The notes under the pieces were generated by a model, which was given only the letters and a program-made list of their open reading frames with translations, had not been told where the DNA came from and did not search any database. The position numbers and the translations under genes were made by a program. DNA of 64,000 nt from Paraplanobispora siamensis (GTDB lineage Bacteria > Actinomycetota > Actinomycetes > Streptosporangiales > Streptosporangiaceae), in assembly GCF_016863175.1 (NCBI RefSeq), contig NZ_BOOJ01000018.1, forward strand, positions 62,001 through 126,000. Direction: 5' to 3'. Shown here in pieces: positions 41,901 through 60,897 of this stretch (the stretch's first letter is position 1; each line of letters starts with the position of its first letter).

Positions 41901-42091
41901 AGGCGGGCGGATACGGGCAGCACGTACGCGCTCGTGCCGGGGGTGAACTGCTCCATGAACCACAGCCGTTCCTGCGCGAACGACAGCGGCGGCGCCGTCC
42001 CCCCGGGCCGGCGCGCGATCGGCCGCTCGGTGTTCAGCCCGGTCACGGCCTTGCGGAAGCGCGCCTCCAGCCGGGCCCTGCGCTCATCCAC
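38954..42091 (-). CDS. NRPS module C-A(Ser)-PCP
   Basis: This 1045-residue module has a condensation domain (about 30-450; HHIVTDG near residue 163) and an adenylation domain (about 465-960; IFTSGSTGRPKG near 612). The specificity positions read D-V-W-H-I-S-L-V-D, a standard serine code. A PCP follows (GGDSIRSL near 981). A short C-terminal tail (ALLSPADRKRL) may be a docking helix. Codon choice shifts toward C-ending codons across the A-domain region (about 39550-40690) compared with the C domain, hinting at domain exchange. The GTG start overlaps the upstream gene by 8 bp. Confidence 0.93.
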   Translation of the reverse strand: MDERRARLEARFRKAVTGLNTERPIARRPGGTAPPLSFAQERLWFMEQFTPGTSAYVLPVSARLRGPVDVALLQERLDALAARHESLRMTFPAGPDGRPEVRIAERLRVPLRVVAAASEQEARQVLGADLALPFDLAAGPLLRAVLVRLAPGDHVLLVAAHHIVTDGWSADLIVRELLGEAGPAPEIGYGDYALWQRERLTGEVLDRELAFWRAELAGVAPLDLPLDLPRPPVQGVRGGWCDLTVDAEVTGRLRKLAAAEGATPYMALLAAFQVLLGRWSGASDFVVGSPVAGRSRPEFESVVGLFVNLLPMRARLAGNPGFAELLRRTRDATLEVYEHQELPFEKLVAELDPVRDVSRPYLQVLFALQNYRAGGEGFELGTATTRFDLELYLTESGDGLAGRFVYNRELFLPETVRRLAQRFEALLRAVAAGPEVPVGELDLLPPQERELVVSRWNATDREHPGGTLHELIFAQAGRTPHAVAVRYDTDHLTYRDLTRYARHLARHLRAAGARQDRPVGVCLERGLHLPTVLLGVLTAGCAYLPLDPADPPARRQAMLTDAGATLLITGAPDGRLRLTRTDTGATTPLPLTGPSDDQAAPPRVHPDSLAYVIFTSGSTGRPKGVAVSHRAIVNRLHWMQAAFGLTPDDRILHKTPTTFDVSVWELFWPLITGAGMVVAAPGGHRDTAYLRDLITRQAVTTVHFVPSMLEAFLLEEDVRLPARVICSGEALPAGIEWPAGTELHNLYGPTEAAVDVSWHRCLPGETVVPIGRPVDNTRLYVLDESLQPVPVGAPGQLHIGGVQLARGYTGRPALTAERFLPDPYGPPGSRLYATGDLARWLPTGELEYLGRTDHQVKIRGMRVELGEVEAVLRERPGVRQAAAGLVDGRLVGYLVGDGGVPDLRAVLPDFMIPVSWVHLDELPLTANGKLDRAALPAPEWRADLPWEPPRAGAEQTVAGVWQEVLGLERPGRHDSFFAVGGDSIRSLKVVAGLRAAGYDVELRQLFTHQSVAELATVLRPRRAVPKSETGAFALLSPADRKRLMG

Positions 42092-45000
42092 GCGCGCTTG
42101 CCTCCCGGTCGAACTCCGCCTCGGCCAGCCGTTCGAGCGCGGCGGCCAGCTCGCGCGGAGTGGGATGGGTGAAAGTGAGCTTCAGCGGCACCTCGAGGTC
42201 CGCGGCGGCCGCGATCCTGGCCGTGGTCCTGGTGGCCAGGAGCGAGTGCCCGCCGAGCCGGAAGAAGTCGTCCAGCGCGCCCACCCGCTCCAGCCCGAGC
42301 ACCTCGGCCCAGACCGCGCACACCAGCTCCTCGGCGGCCGTGGCGGGCGGCTCGTAACCGGTGGCGGCCTGCCGTTCGGGCGCCGGCAGCGCGTCCTGGT
42401 CCACCTTGCCGCCCGGGGTGAGCGGGATCCGGTCCACCACCACGATCGCCCCCGGCACCATGTGCGGCGGCAGTTCGGCGGCAAGGTGCCCGCGCAGGAC
42501 GGTCTCCATGCCGGGCCCGCCGTCCGCGCCGGGTACGGCGTAGGCGATCAGGCCGCCGTCGCGCACCACCACGGTCGCCCGGGCCACCGCCGGGTGCGCC
42601 AGCAGGCAGGACTCGATCTCGCCGGGCTCCACCCGGTAGCCGCGCACCTTCACCTGCCGGTCGAGCCGGCCCAGGATCTCCAGCTTCCCGTCCAGGCGGA
42701 AGCGGGCGCGGTCGCCGGTGCGGTAACGACGGGTGCCGTCCGGGCCGGGCAGGAAGCGCTCGGCGGTCAGCGCGGGGGCGCTGCGGTAGCCGCGGGCCAC
42801 GCCCGCGCCGCCGATGTACAGCTCGCCCGCGGCGCCCGGCGGGACCGGGCCGCCGTCGGGGGCGAGCACCTCCAGCGTGGTGCCCGGCAGCGGGCGGCCC
42901 ACGGTCGGCCGCCGCGCGGACTCCGCCGGGTCGAGCTCGGCGGTGGTCGCGATGATCGTCGTCTCCGTGGGGCCGTAGCTGTTGACCAGCCGGGCCGCCG
43001 GCGGCCCGGAGGCGTACCAGGCGGCCAGGGCCGGGCCCGGCAGCGGATCGGCGCCGAGGATGAGCAGCCGCAGCCCCGGCGGCCAGGCGACGCCGGCGGC
43101 GAGCAGCTCCTGCCAGTAGGAGGTGGGCAGGTCGATGACGGTCAGCGCGGCGCCCTCGGGGGTCTTCAGGAAGTCCGGCAGCGGCTCGTCCGGGCACAGG
43201 ACCAGCTCGGCCCCCGCCGCCAGCGCCGGGTAGATCTCCTCGGCGTGGGTGTCGAAGCTCGCCGAGGCGAACTGCAGCACCCGGTCGCCGGGGCCGACGC
43301 CGTACTCGTCCCGCATCCAGTTCACCCGCGCGGCCAGCGCCCCGCGCGGCACCTCCACGCCCTTGGGCCGCCCGGTGGAGCCCGAAGTGTAGATCACATA
43401 CGCCAGCGCCCCGGGATCCGCACCGCCGGGAAGTCCCGCGTGGTCCTCGCCCGAGTTCTCGCCCGGGTCGTCGAGCGGGATCACCGGCAGGTCGCACTCC
43501 AGCAGGCCGTCCTGCGCCAGCAGCAGCCCGGCCCCGGCGTCCCGCAGCATCCACCGCAGCCGCTCGGCCGGGTAGCCGGGGTCCAGCGGCAGATAGGCGC
43601 CGCCCGCCTTGCCCACCGCCAGCATCCCGGCGACCAGCTCCACCGACCGGCGGGCGCACAGGCCCACCACCGTCTCCGGTCCCACCCCGGCCGCGGCCAG
43701 CCTCCCGGCCAGCCGGGAGGCGAGCGAGTCCAGCTCGGCGTAGGTCACCCGGCGCGGGCCCTGGGTGACCGCGACCGCGGACGGCGAGAGCCGGGCCCGC
43801 TCCTCGAACAGCGCGATCACGTCGCGATCCGTCACGGCGCCCGGCTCACCGGCCGGCAGCCGGTCCTCCGGCAGCAGCATCGCGGCCCGCAACGCCGACA
43901 GCGGCGCCTCGGGGGAGTCGGCCACCGCCTCCAGCACCCGCTCCCACCGGCGCAGCAGCCGCACCGCCGTCTCCCCGTCGAACAAGTCGGCGGCGTAGGA
44001 GAGCAGCGCGTACAGGGTGCCCTCGCGCTGGGTGACGTCCAGCATCAGGTCGAACTTGGCCTGCGCCGCCCCCGGGTCGAAGACCTCCACCTCGATCCCC
44101 GGCAGCGGCAGCGCGGAGGCGTCCTTGTCCTGGATCACGAACATCGCCTGGAACAGCGGCGTCGTGCTCAGGTCGCGCCGTACGCCGAGGTCGTTGAGCA
44201 GGCGCTCGAAGGGGATGTCCTGGTGGGCGAAGGCGTCCAGGACCGTCGCCCTGGTGCGGGCGAGCAGGTCGCGGAAGGCCGGGTCGCCCGACAGGTCGCC
44301 GCGCAGCACCAGCGTCTCGGGGAAGAAGCCGACGACGTCCCGCAGCTCGGGCCGGTCGCGCCCGGCGGTCACCGAGCCGACCGCGATGTCGTCCTGCCCG
44401 GAGTGCGCCCACAGCAGCGTCTGGTAGGACGCCAGCAGCACCATGAACAGCGTGCACCGCTCGTCGCGGGCCAGCCGCTCCAGCCGCGCGGTCAGCTCGG
44501 CGCCGATCCTGCGCGCCCGGTAGTCGCCGCTGGGCCTGCGCACCGCCGGGCGGGGCCGGTCCACCGGCAGTTCGAGCGGCTCCAGCCCGGCCAGCCGGGC
44601 GCGCCAGTAGTCGAGGTCGCGCTGCGACGTTTCGCGGGAACGCTGCCAGGCCGCGAAGTCCCGGTAGTCCAGCGACGGCTCCGGCAGGTCCGCCCGGCCT
44701 CCGCGCAGACCGGCCGTGTAGCAGGCGGCCAGCTCGCCCAGGAGCTGCTTCAGCGACCAGCCGTCGGCCACGATGTGGTGCAGCACCAGGCAGAGCACGT
44801 GGTCGGTCTCCGACAGCACCAGCAGGTGCACCCGCACCAGCGGCCCGGCCGCCAGGTCGAACGGGGCGTTGGTGAGCTCGGCGACCAGCGCCGTGGCCCG
44901 CTCCTCCCGTTCGGCGGCCGGGACGTCGCCCAGGTCCACGAGCACCGGTTCGAGCTTCACCGACGGATCGACCACCAGCACCGGCCGGCCCGCCTCGGAC

Positions 45001-45301
45001 GGGAAGCGGGCCCGCAGCATCGGATGCCGCGCCGCCAGCGTGTCCATGGCGTACCCGAGTGCCTCGGCCGAGAGCCGGCCGCGCAGCCGCTGCACCATGT
45101 ACATGTTGTAGGAGGCGTCGGAGGGATCCAGCCGCTGCAGGAACCACAGCCGCTCCTGCCCGTAGGACAGCGGCGCCGGTCCGTCCGGGTCGGGGCGCGG
45201 CGGGATGCCCGCCGCGCGCACCGGCCCCCGGTCCCGGAGCCTGCGCTCCAGCGCCGCGCGCTGCTCCGGGCTCAGCCGCGCCAGCCGTTCCCGCATGTCA
45301 C

Positions 45302-45305
<4 letters not shown>
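42084..45305 (-). CDS. NRPS module C-A(basic amino acid)-PCP
   Basis: The 1073-residue module starts with a short docking-like helix (RERLARLSPEQRAALERRLRDR). A condensation domain (about 45-470; HHIVADG near 177), an adenylation domain (about 490-990; IYTSGSTGRPKG near 637) and a PCP (LGGHSLLAT near 1017) follow. The specificity positions read D-T-E-D-I-G-S-I-I. Acidic residues at the second-shell positions fit a positively charged side chain, and the pattern is near some lysine codes (for example DAESIGSVC). Lys, Orn or a relative is likely, but the exact substrate is not certain. It overlaps both neighbours by 4-8 bp. Confidence 0.92.
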
Positions 45306-48480
<3,175 letters not shown>

Positions 48481-48484
<4 letters not shown>

Positions 48485-48674
48485 CTGGCGCCCTCTCCGG
48501 CCATGGCCTCCCGCAGGCTCCTGGGCCGCATGTCGGTCCAGACCTGCTCGATGTGGGCCAGGCACTCGTCCTTGGTGCCGGAGAACCCGGCGTCGTACCA
48601 GCCGGCGGGGTTGTCCCTGCCCACCGGCCAGATCGAGTACTGCTCCTCGTCGTTGAGCACGACCTTCACGTCAC

Positions 48675-48678
<4 letters not shown>
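48481..48678 (-). CDS. MbtH-like NRPS chaperone
   Basis: This 65-residue protein has the full MbtH signature: [18 protein letters not shown], a central [22 protein letters not shown] and three conserved Trp. MbtH proteins bind A domains and are needed for their folding or activity. The serine and basic-residue A domains encoded next to it are the probable partners. The GTG start overlaps the PKS stop and its own stop overlaps the next NRPS start. Confidence 0.95.
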
Positions 48679-54064
<5,386 letters not shown>

Positions 54065-54068
<4 letters not shown>

Positions 54069-57000
54069 GCGGTCGTCCCTTTCTCGTCGCGATTCCTCAG
54101 CCGGTCCCGCCGTACGGCGAGGCGGCGGGCCGCCCTGTCGAGGCCGGGGCTGCCGCCCCCGCCGTCGAGGTGGGCGGCGAGCGTTCTGATCGTGGGATGG
54201 CGGAACAGCTCCACGATCGGGATGTCACGGCCGGTCGCCGCCTTCAGGCGAGCCTGTACGGCGGCCATGGCGAGCGAGTGTCCGCCGATCTCGAAGAAGT
54301 TGTCGTCGGGCCGCAGCCGCGGCACCCCCAGCACCGCGTGCCAGACCTGGGCGACCACCTTCTGGGTGGGCCCGTCCAGGTGGCCGTTGCCGCCGGCCGT
54401 CCCGGTGGCCCGGACCGGCGGGCGGCGCAGCGCGGCCCTGTCCACCTTGCCGTTGGGGGTCAGCGGCAGCGAGGGCAGCAGCACCACCTCGCCGGGCACC
54501 GCGTGCTCGGGCAGGACCGTGCGCAGCCGCTCCAGCACCCGGTGCGCGGTCAGGCCGGGCCGGGCGGGCACCACGTAGCCGGTCAGCGTCCCATCCTCGG
54601 CCCGGGCGGCGGCGGCCCGCACGTCCGGGCAGCCGGCCAGCGCGGCCTCCACCTCGCCGAGCTCCACCCGGAAGCCGCGGATCTTCACCTGGTCGTCGGC
54701 GCGGCCGGTCAGGGTGACGGTGCCGTCGGGGTTGGGCCGGCCGAGGTCGCCGGTGCGGAACCGGTCGCCGTCGAACCGCTCCCGGGTCAGCTCCGGGTCG
54801 AGATAGCCGGTGGCCAGGTGGCGGCTGCGGACGACCACCTCGCCCAGCTCGCCGATCGCGGCCCGGCGGCCGTCCGCGGTGAGGACGAGGATCTCGCTGC
54901 CCTCGACCGGCCTGCCGACGGGCACCGGGTCCGCGGTGGGCTCGCCCAGCTCGTACCAGGCGTGGGCCTGCGGGGTCTCGGTGGTGCCGTAGAAGGCGAC
55001 CAGCCGGGCGGCGGGCGCGAGCCGCCCGATCCGGGCGGCCTCGGCCCAGGTGAGGCGGTCGCCGCCTATGCCGACCAGCCGGACGGCGGGCAGCGTCGCG
55101 CCGGTGCCCGCCAGCATCGCGGCGAGCTGCGGGGTCAGGTGCAGGACGGTGATCGCGTGCTCGCGCAGCCAGGCGGCCAGCCGTACCGGGTCGCGGAGCA
55201 GTTCCTGGCCGGGGACGGACAACTGCGCGCCCGCCCTGACCGGGACGAACATGTCGCGCAGCGCGGGATCGTGCGCGAGCCCGGACAGCAGCGCGAACCG
55301 GTCCTGCTGCGTGATCCCGAAGGTCCTGACGTACCAGTCGGTGAAGTGGGCCAGCGGGCGGTCGGTGGTGACGACCGGCTTGGGGTCGCCGGTGGTGCCC
55401 GAGGTCAGCGAGAGGTAGCCGCGCTCGGGATGGATCGTGTCGTCCTCCTCGTCGGTGAGGACGATCTCCGGCAGCCCCTCCAGCCCGGGTGCGCACCTGA
55501 TCACGGCCTTCGCCCCCGCGGCCTGCCGCTCCTGTACGGCGGGCGGGTGGGCGGAGTCGACGATCAGCCATCGCGCCCCCGAGGCCAGCACGCCGAGCAG
55601 CAGCCCCGGCAGCTCGGGCACCCGGGCCGCCAGCACGGCGACCGTCTCGCCCGGCCGGACCCCGGCGCGCCGGATCGCGGCCACGGTCCTGCGCCGCAGG
55701 CTCTCGTAGGCGGTGCCGTCCAGCAGGCCGGGCCCGTCCCACCCGGGCAGCTCGCGCTGCGGGGCCTGCGGCGCGCGGTGCCCGGTCAGCAGCTCGCCGA
55801 GCAGGTCGACGTAGTCGCCGAGCAGGGCGTCCATCCGCTCGGCCGAGTAGAGGTCCGGGTTGTAGACCAGCTCCAGCGCGTAACCGCCGGCGCGCTCGCT
55901 GACGTACATGGTCACGTCGAACAGCGCGCCCGGCAGCCCGGGCCGCAGCGGCTCGCTCGCGCAGCCCGGCAGGTCCAGCCTCGCCTCGGCGAAGTTGTAC
56001 ATGTTGAACAGGACCTGCGTGATCGGGTTGCGGCTCAGGTCCCGCGGCAGCCGCAAAGACTCCAGCAGCGGGGTCAGCGGCACGTCCCGGTGCCTGATCG
56101 CCGCGTTGAGCTCCCGGGCGCAGGCCGTCACCTGCTCCTCGAACCCGCCCGCCGGTCGCAGCCGCAGCGGGAGGACCTGCACGCACATGCCCACCAGCCG
56201 GTCGAAGGCCACGTGCGGCCGGTCGGCGTAGGCCGCGCCGACCACCAGGTCCTCGCGGCCCGACAGGCGGGCGAGCTGCCGGGCGAAGGCGGCCAGCAGC
56301 ACCGCGTAGGGCGTCGCGCCCAGCCTGGCCGCCAGCGCGCCGACCCGCCCGGCCGTCACCGGGTCCAGCTCGGTGCGGCAGGCGGCCCCGCGGAAGGTCT
56401 GCTCCGGCGGCCTGGGACGGTCCCTGGGCAGGTCCAGCACCAGCGGGGCGTCCCGCAGGTGGTCGCGCCACCAGGTGAGGGCGGTGGCGTCGTTCTGCTC
56501 GCGCAGCCAGCGCACGTAGTCGGCGAAGCCGTGGCCCGCCTCGTCCAGGGCCTGCCCGCGGTAGGCGGCGGCCAGGTCGCGGTAGAGGACGTCCTGCGAC
56601 CAGCCGTCGAAGACCAGGTGGTGGACGGTCAGGCACAGGACGTGGTCCTCGGGCGCCAGCCGGATCAGCCGCGCCCGCAGCAGCGGGCCCGCGGCCAGGT
56701 CGAACCTCGCCCGCGCCTCGGCCTCCAGCAGCCCGGACAGCTCCTCCGGCGAGGCCTCCTGGACCGGCAGCTCCACCTCGTACGGCGGCGCCACCGACAC
56801 CTCGGGCACCCCGTCGCGCGCGCCGACCCGCCAGCGCAGCACCTCGTGCGCCGTGACGACCGCGGTCAGCGCGCGGCGCAGCGCCGCCGGGTCCAGCGGG
56901 CCGCGGACGCGTTCGGCCATCGCGATGTTGTGCGCCGCCGAGCCGGGCGCCAGCCGCTCCACGAACCACATCCGGCGCTGGGCGGGCGACAGGGCAGGCG

Positions 57001-58840
57001 GGCTGCCGGTCGGCGGAGTCCCGCCGGTGCCGCGCGGGGCCCGCTCGACCAGGGCGCTCAGCCCGCCGAAGGTGCGCGCCGCGTAGACGTCCTCGACCGA
57101 GACCTCCCGGCCGAGCTCCGCGCGGACGGCGGCCACCAGGCGCATCGCGCGCAGCGAGTGGCCGCCGTGCTCGAAGAAGTCGTCCTCGTCGCCGGGCACC
57201 GGCGCCTGCAGCACGCGGGCCCAGATCCCGGCCAGCCCGCCGGCGTCGCCCTCCTCCCCGGCCGCGTCTCCGCTGCGGGCCGCGTCCCCGTTCCGGGCGG
57301 TCGCCTTGAGCGCGGCGAGGTCCACCTTGCCCGAGGGGTTCAGCGGCAGCAGGTCCAGCCGTACCAGCCTGCTGGGCAGCATGTACGGCGGCAGCCGTAC
57401 CGACAGGTCCTCGCGCAGGGCGGCCAGGTCGGGCGCGTCCCGCGGCGTCACGTAGGCCACCAGCTCGCCCGCGAAGTCCACCACCGCCTGCAGCACCCCG
57501 GGGTGGGCCCGCAGCGCCGACTCCACCTCGCCGATCTCCACCCGCTGCCCCTGGACCTTCACCTGCCGGTCCAGGCGGCCCATGAACGCGATGCTGCCGT
57601 CGTCCTCCCACGCCACGTGGTCGCCGGTCCGGTACAGCCGCGCCCCCGGCTCCTCCGAGAACGGGTCGGGCACGAACCGTTCGGCGGTCAGCCCCGGCCG
57701 CCCCAGGTAGCCGCGGCCGACCTGCGGCCCGCCGATGAACAGCTCGCCCGGCACCCCGGGCGGGCACTCGTTCATCTCCTCGTCCAGGATGTGCGCCCGG
57801 CAGCCGCGCAGCGGCCGCCCGATCGGCAGCGGCCGCCGCCACACTCCGTCGAACGCCCCGCCGACCACGCACACCGTCGACTCGGTCGGGCCGTACCAGT
57901 TGTGGAAGCGCGCGTGCGCCGACCACCGGGCCACCTGCTCGGGCCCGGGCGGCTCGCCCGCCGTCACCAGGTCCCGCAGGTGCGGCAGCCGGGCGGGATC
58001 GACGAGCGGCAGGAGCGCCGGGGGGATGAACCCCCAGGTGACCTCATGCTCTTCGAGGAAACGCTGCAACCTGGCCGGGTCCACCCGGTCCTCGTCTGGC
58101 ACCAGCTGCACGCATCCGCCCGCGGTGAGCGGCGCCAGCATGTCCAGCACCGAGACGTCGAACCCGAGGGCGGAGAAGGCGATCGACCGGCAGGACCCGT
58201 CCAGGCCGAAGTGCGCGACGGTCGCGCTGGTGAAGGCGACGACGCTGCGGTGGCTGACGACCACGCCCTTGGGCCGCCCGGTGGAGCCCGAGGTGTAGAG
58301 CACGTAGGCGGCGTTCTGCAGGGCGGCCGGCCCCGCCGGGCGCACCGTTCCGGCGTTTTCGGCCCTGCCGTTCGCGGCCCCGGCGTTTTCGGCCTCGGCG
58401 TTCCCGGTGTCCGCGATCCCGACTAGCACGCGGCCGCAGCCGTCGAGCAGTTCCGCGCCCGTCCCGTCCACGACGACCACCGCGATCCCGGCGTCGTCGA
58501 GCACCTCCTCCAGCCGCGCGCGGGGGTGTCCCGGGTCCAGGGGCACGTACGCGCCCCCGGCCAGCAGCACGCCGAGCACCGCCACCGGCATCAGCGGGGT
58601 GCGCCGCGCGCACAGGCCCACCTGGGTCTCGGGCCCGATCCCGAGCCCGGCGAGCCGGGACGCCAGGTCAGCGGCGCGCGCGACCAGCTCGGCGTAGGTC
58701 AGCGTGCTGTCCCACTGCCTGATCGCCGGCGCGTCCGGTGTCCGCGCGGCCTGCGCCAGGATCAGCTCGCCCAGCGATCCGTCCGGCGGCGTGTGCCCGG
58801 GCCCGTGCGTCCAGTTCGGGCGAAGCGGGGTCAACGTCAT
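54065..58840 (-). CDS. NRPS A-PCP-C-A-PCP, second A domain of Lys2 (aminoadipate) type
   Basis: The protein has 1591 residues. It begins directly with an A domain (about 22-520) and PCP (EHGGHSLRAM near 560) without a condensation domain, so this is a loading module. The first A domain reads D-V-L-F-V-A-W-V-C, which I cannot assign. A C domain (about 595-1030; HHLVFDG near 742) and a second, shorter A domain (about 1045-1495) follow. The second reads SLTSGTTGDPK, then SGLAHDPALRDMF in place of the FDxS motif, giving D-P-R-H-V-I-F-Q-A. That strongly resembles the yeast Lys2 aminoadipate reductase pattern (DPRHFVMRA). No reductase domain follows; a PCP (EIGGHSLAM near 1520) ends the chain. The ATG at 58840 overlaps the upstream stop. 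Confidence 0.93.
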
Positions 58841-60360
58841 CCTGCGGCCTCCACGCGGTGCGGTTGCGGGCCTTGCCGTACCGTCTCGAAACGCAGGCGG
58901 AAGCGGGGGGAGCGGACGGCGACGGCACCGATCGCCCGCCCCAGCGGCAGGTGCGTCACCCGCCACTCCGCCAGCCTCGCCACCTCGGGCGCCGTGTCCG
59001 GAATCCACGCCGCCCCCGGTTGCTGCCCGGCGAACCCGAACAGGGCCGGATCCACCCGCAGCCCGTCCCCGCTCGCCTTGAGCACCGCTTCCTTGGCCGT
59101 CCACGTGCGCAACGCACTGGGCAGCCGCATCTCCTCGGGCAGCGCCGCGAACTCGGCTGCCTCCCGCTCGTCGAGCGCGCCCTCGCAGAACGCCCGCTCG
59201 TTGGCGAGCGGGCGCAGGCGCTCGACGTCCGCGCCGACCTCGTGCCCCCAGGCCAGGGCCACCAGGACCAGGCCGCCCGACTGGCTCAGGCTGAAGGTCA
59301 GATCGGTCCCGGTGTACGGCTTGCCGCCGGGCCTGGTGCGCAGCTCCTCGACGCCGGTCTCGACGCCGTAGTCCCTCAGCAGCCGCCTGAGCACCACGCA
59401 GCGGCCCACGTACCAGTCCCGGTGCTCCCGGTGCCGAAACCGGGCCGCTCGCCCGGCCTCCCTGGGGGACAGCTCGTCCGTCGCCTCGCACGCCTCGGGC
59501 AGCCGCGTCAGGTCGGCCAGCCAGACGTGCACCTCGTCCTCGCCGGGCCGCTCGGGGGAACCGGCGCCGTGGAAGTCCTCGATGATCGCCTCGGCCACCC
59601 GCGCGCCGTGGGTGTTGAGGAACAGGTGGCCGGCGTCGAGGGTGTGCAGGCGGAACCAGGAGGAGGTGTGGCGGGCCCAGCCGAGCATCTCCGGATCTAC
59701 CACCTCGCGATCGTGCGCGCCGGCGAAGGCGACGATCGGATGGCCGAGGGGTTCCTGCCGGGTGTGACGGTAGCCGCGCAGCCACGCCATGTCGGTGCGC
59801 AGGGCGGGGACGAGCAGCGTCTTGACCTCCGGCTGCGACCGCAGCGCCTCGGGCGCGCCGAGCCGGTTGATCAGCTCCTCGATGAGCTCCTCGTCGTCCA
59901 GGCCCGTCCAGCGGGCCAGGGTCTCCTGGCGCTCCGGCGGGTGCGCGGCGCCGACGTACAGGCGCCGTGGCGGGTGGACGCCCAGCCGCCGCAGCTCGCG
60001 CACCACCTCGAAGGCGAGCCGCGCGCCCATGCTGTGCCCGTAGATCGCGTACGGCGGGTGCCGGTCCGCGGCGTGGGGGACCGGGGCGGCGAGGTGGGCG
60101 GCGAGGTGGGCGGCGAGGTGGGCGGCGACGGCGCGGGCGATGGGTTCGGGGGCCAGCGCCCCCGGCTCGGCGACCAGGCCGGCCCGGCCCGGGAGCGTCA
60201 CCACCCGGACGTCGAAGGCACCGTCGAAGGCCTGTCGCCAGGACCAGAAGGCCGAGACGTCACCGCCCGCGTAGGGGAGGCAGAACAGCAGGGGAGCGTC
60301 GGGCGGGTAGCGCGTCAGCGAGGCGAACGGCGGGTCCGGTAACGCGTTTTCCTCTCGCAT
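58837..60360 (-). CDS. Thioesterase - Sfp-type phosphopantetheinyl transferase fusion
   Basis: This 507-residue protein joins two enzymes that are normally separate. Residues 1-260 are a type II thioesterase with Ser110 in GHSMG, Asp217 and His245. Residues 275-500 are an Sfp-type PPTase with GADVERL (Asp378, Glu380) and WTAKEAVLKASGDGL (Lys423, Glu424, Lys428). The PPTase half would activate all carrier domains of the cluster and the thioesterase half would clear blocked ones, so the fusion pairs priming with repair. It is the first gene of the 23-kb operon. A four-unit HLAA repeat in the thioesterase (residues 81-92) comes from a 12-bp tandem repeat. Confidence 0.92.
   Translation of the reverse strand: MREENALPDPPFASLTRYPPDAPLLFCLPYAGGDVSAFWSWRQAFDGAFDVRVVTLPGRAGLVAEPGALAPEPIARAVAAHLAAHLAAHLAAPVPHAADRHPPYAIYGHSMGARLAFEVVRELRRLGVHPPRRLYVGAAHPPERQETLARWTGLDDEELIEELINRLGAPEALRSQPEVKTLLVPALRTDMAWLRGYRHTRQEPLGHPIVAFAGAHDREVVDPEMLGWARHTSSWFRLHTLDAGHLFLNTHGARVAEAIIEDFHGAGSPERPGEDEVHVWLADLTRLPEACEATDELSPREAGRAARFRHREHRDWYVGRCVVLRRLLRDYGVETGVEELRTRPGGKPYTGTDLTFSLSQSGGLVLVALAWGHEVGADVERLRPLANERAFCEGALDEREAAEFAALPEEMRLPSALRTWTAKEAVLKASGDGLRVDPALFGFAGQQPGAAWIPDTAPEVARLAEWRVTHLPLGRAIGAVAVRSPRFRLRFETVRQGPQPHRVEAAG
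60086..60129. repeat. 12-bp tandem repeat inside the TE-PPTase gene
   Basis: The unit GCGGCGAGGTGG is repeated three times exactly (60086-60121), with a partial fourth copy. It encodes consecutive AHLA units on the minus strand and could vary in number by slippage without changing the frame. Confidence 0.9.
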
Positions 60361-60495
60361 CGCTACGCGAAGTCACCTCCAGACGGGGCCCGCCGGCCCG
60401 TGCGAGATCGTCGCTCGAACAGCGGATGAAGGAATCGCTCGGACGGGGGTCGTCCCGCAGAGGATCTGTCTGTGCCAAGCCACGCTCTTCCTATT

Positions 60496-60509
60496 ATTTC
60501 GGCTGAAAT
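60496..60509. promoter_or_regulatory. Inverted repeat ATTTC-GGCT-GAAAT upstream of the minus-strand operon
   Basis: The repeat has the same half-sites and spacing as 31207-31220. It overlaps the region just downstream of the possible -35 box, where a repressor would block transcription. A second perfect palindrome (TGAAATTTCA) lies 13 bp further upstream of the operon. Confidence 0.5.
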
Positions 60510-60849
60510 GTAGTCAAGGGATGAAATTTCAATCAATGTCGAAATAGAGGTTTCGGGCATCGCCGCAAATCGGTACCTCCGCTGTCCGGGACCGGACAAG
60601 AGCGAGGTCACACAGGTTCCGGAAGGGATTGGAGCTGGCCTTCGGGGCGCCTCGATCCCGCCGCCGCGTCGCGGCGGACACTCACCGTTACAGATGATCA
60701 TCCTAGAGAGAGCGGCCGAAAAGAGAGTTCCGGTCTTCCCTATGTCGAGTGGGGCCGTCCGAATCGACAGAAAGCGTCGCACTTAAGTTGATTCGCCAGT
60801 CAACTTGGGAGATGGCATGGTCCGAGCCTTATTCGCATGCGCGGCGAGG

Positions 60850-60897
60850 AATGGCGCGTTCCAAAGCGCCGGACCGCAGGAAAATGGCGCGTTCCAA
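60850..60897. repeat. Direct repeat AATGGCGCGTTCCAA, two copies 33 bp apart
   Basis: The 15-mer at 60850-60864 recurs exactly at 60883-60897, and both copies are followed three bases later by GCCGG. Each contains GGAA/TTCC-like symmetry. It lies about 215 bp before the glycosyltransferase start. Its role is unknown; paired activator sites are possible. Confidence 0.75.
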
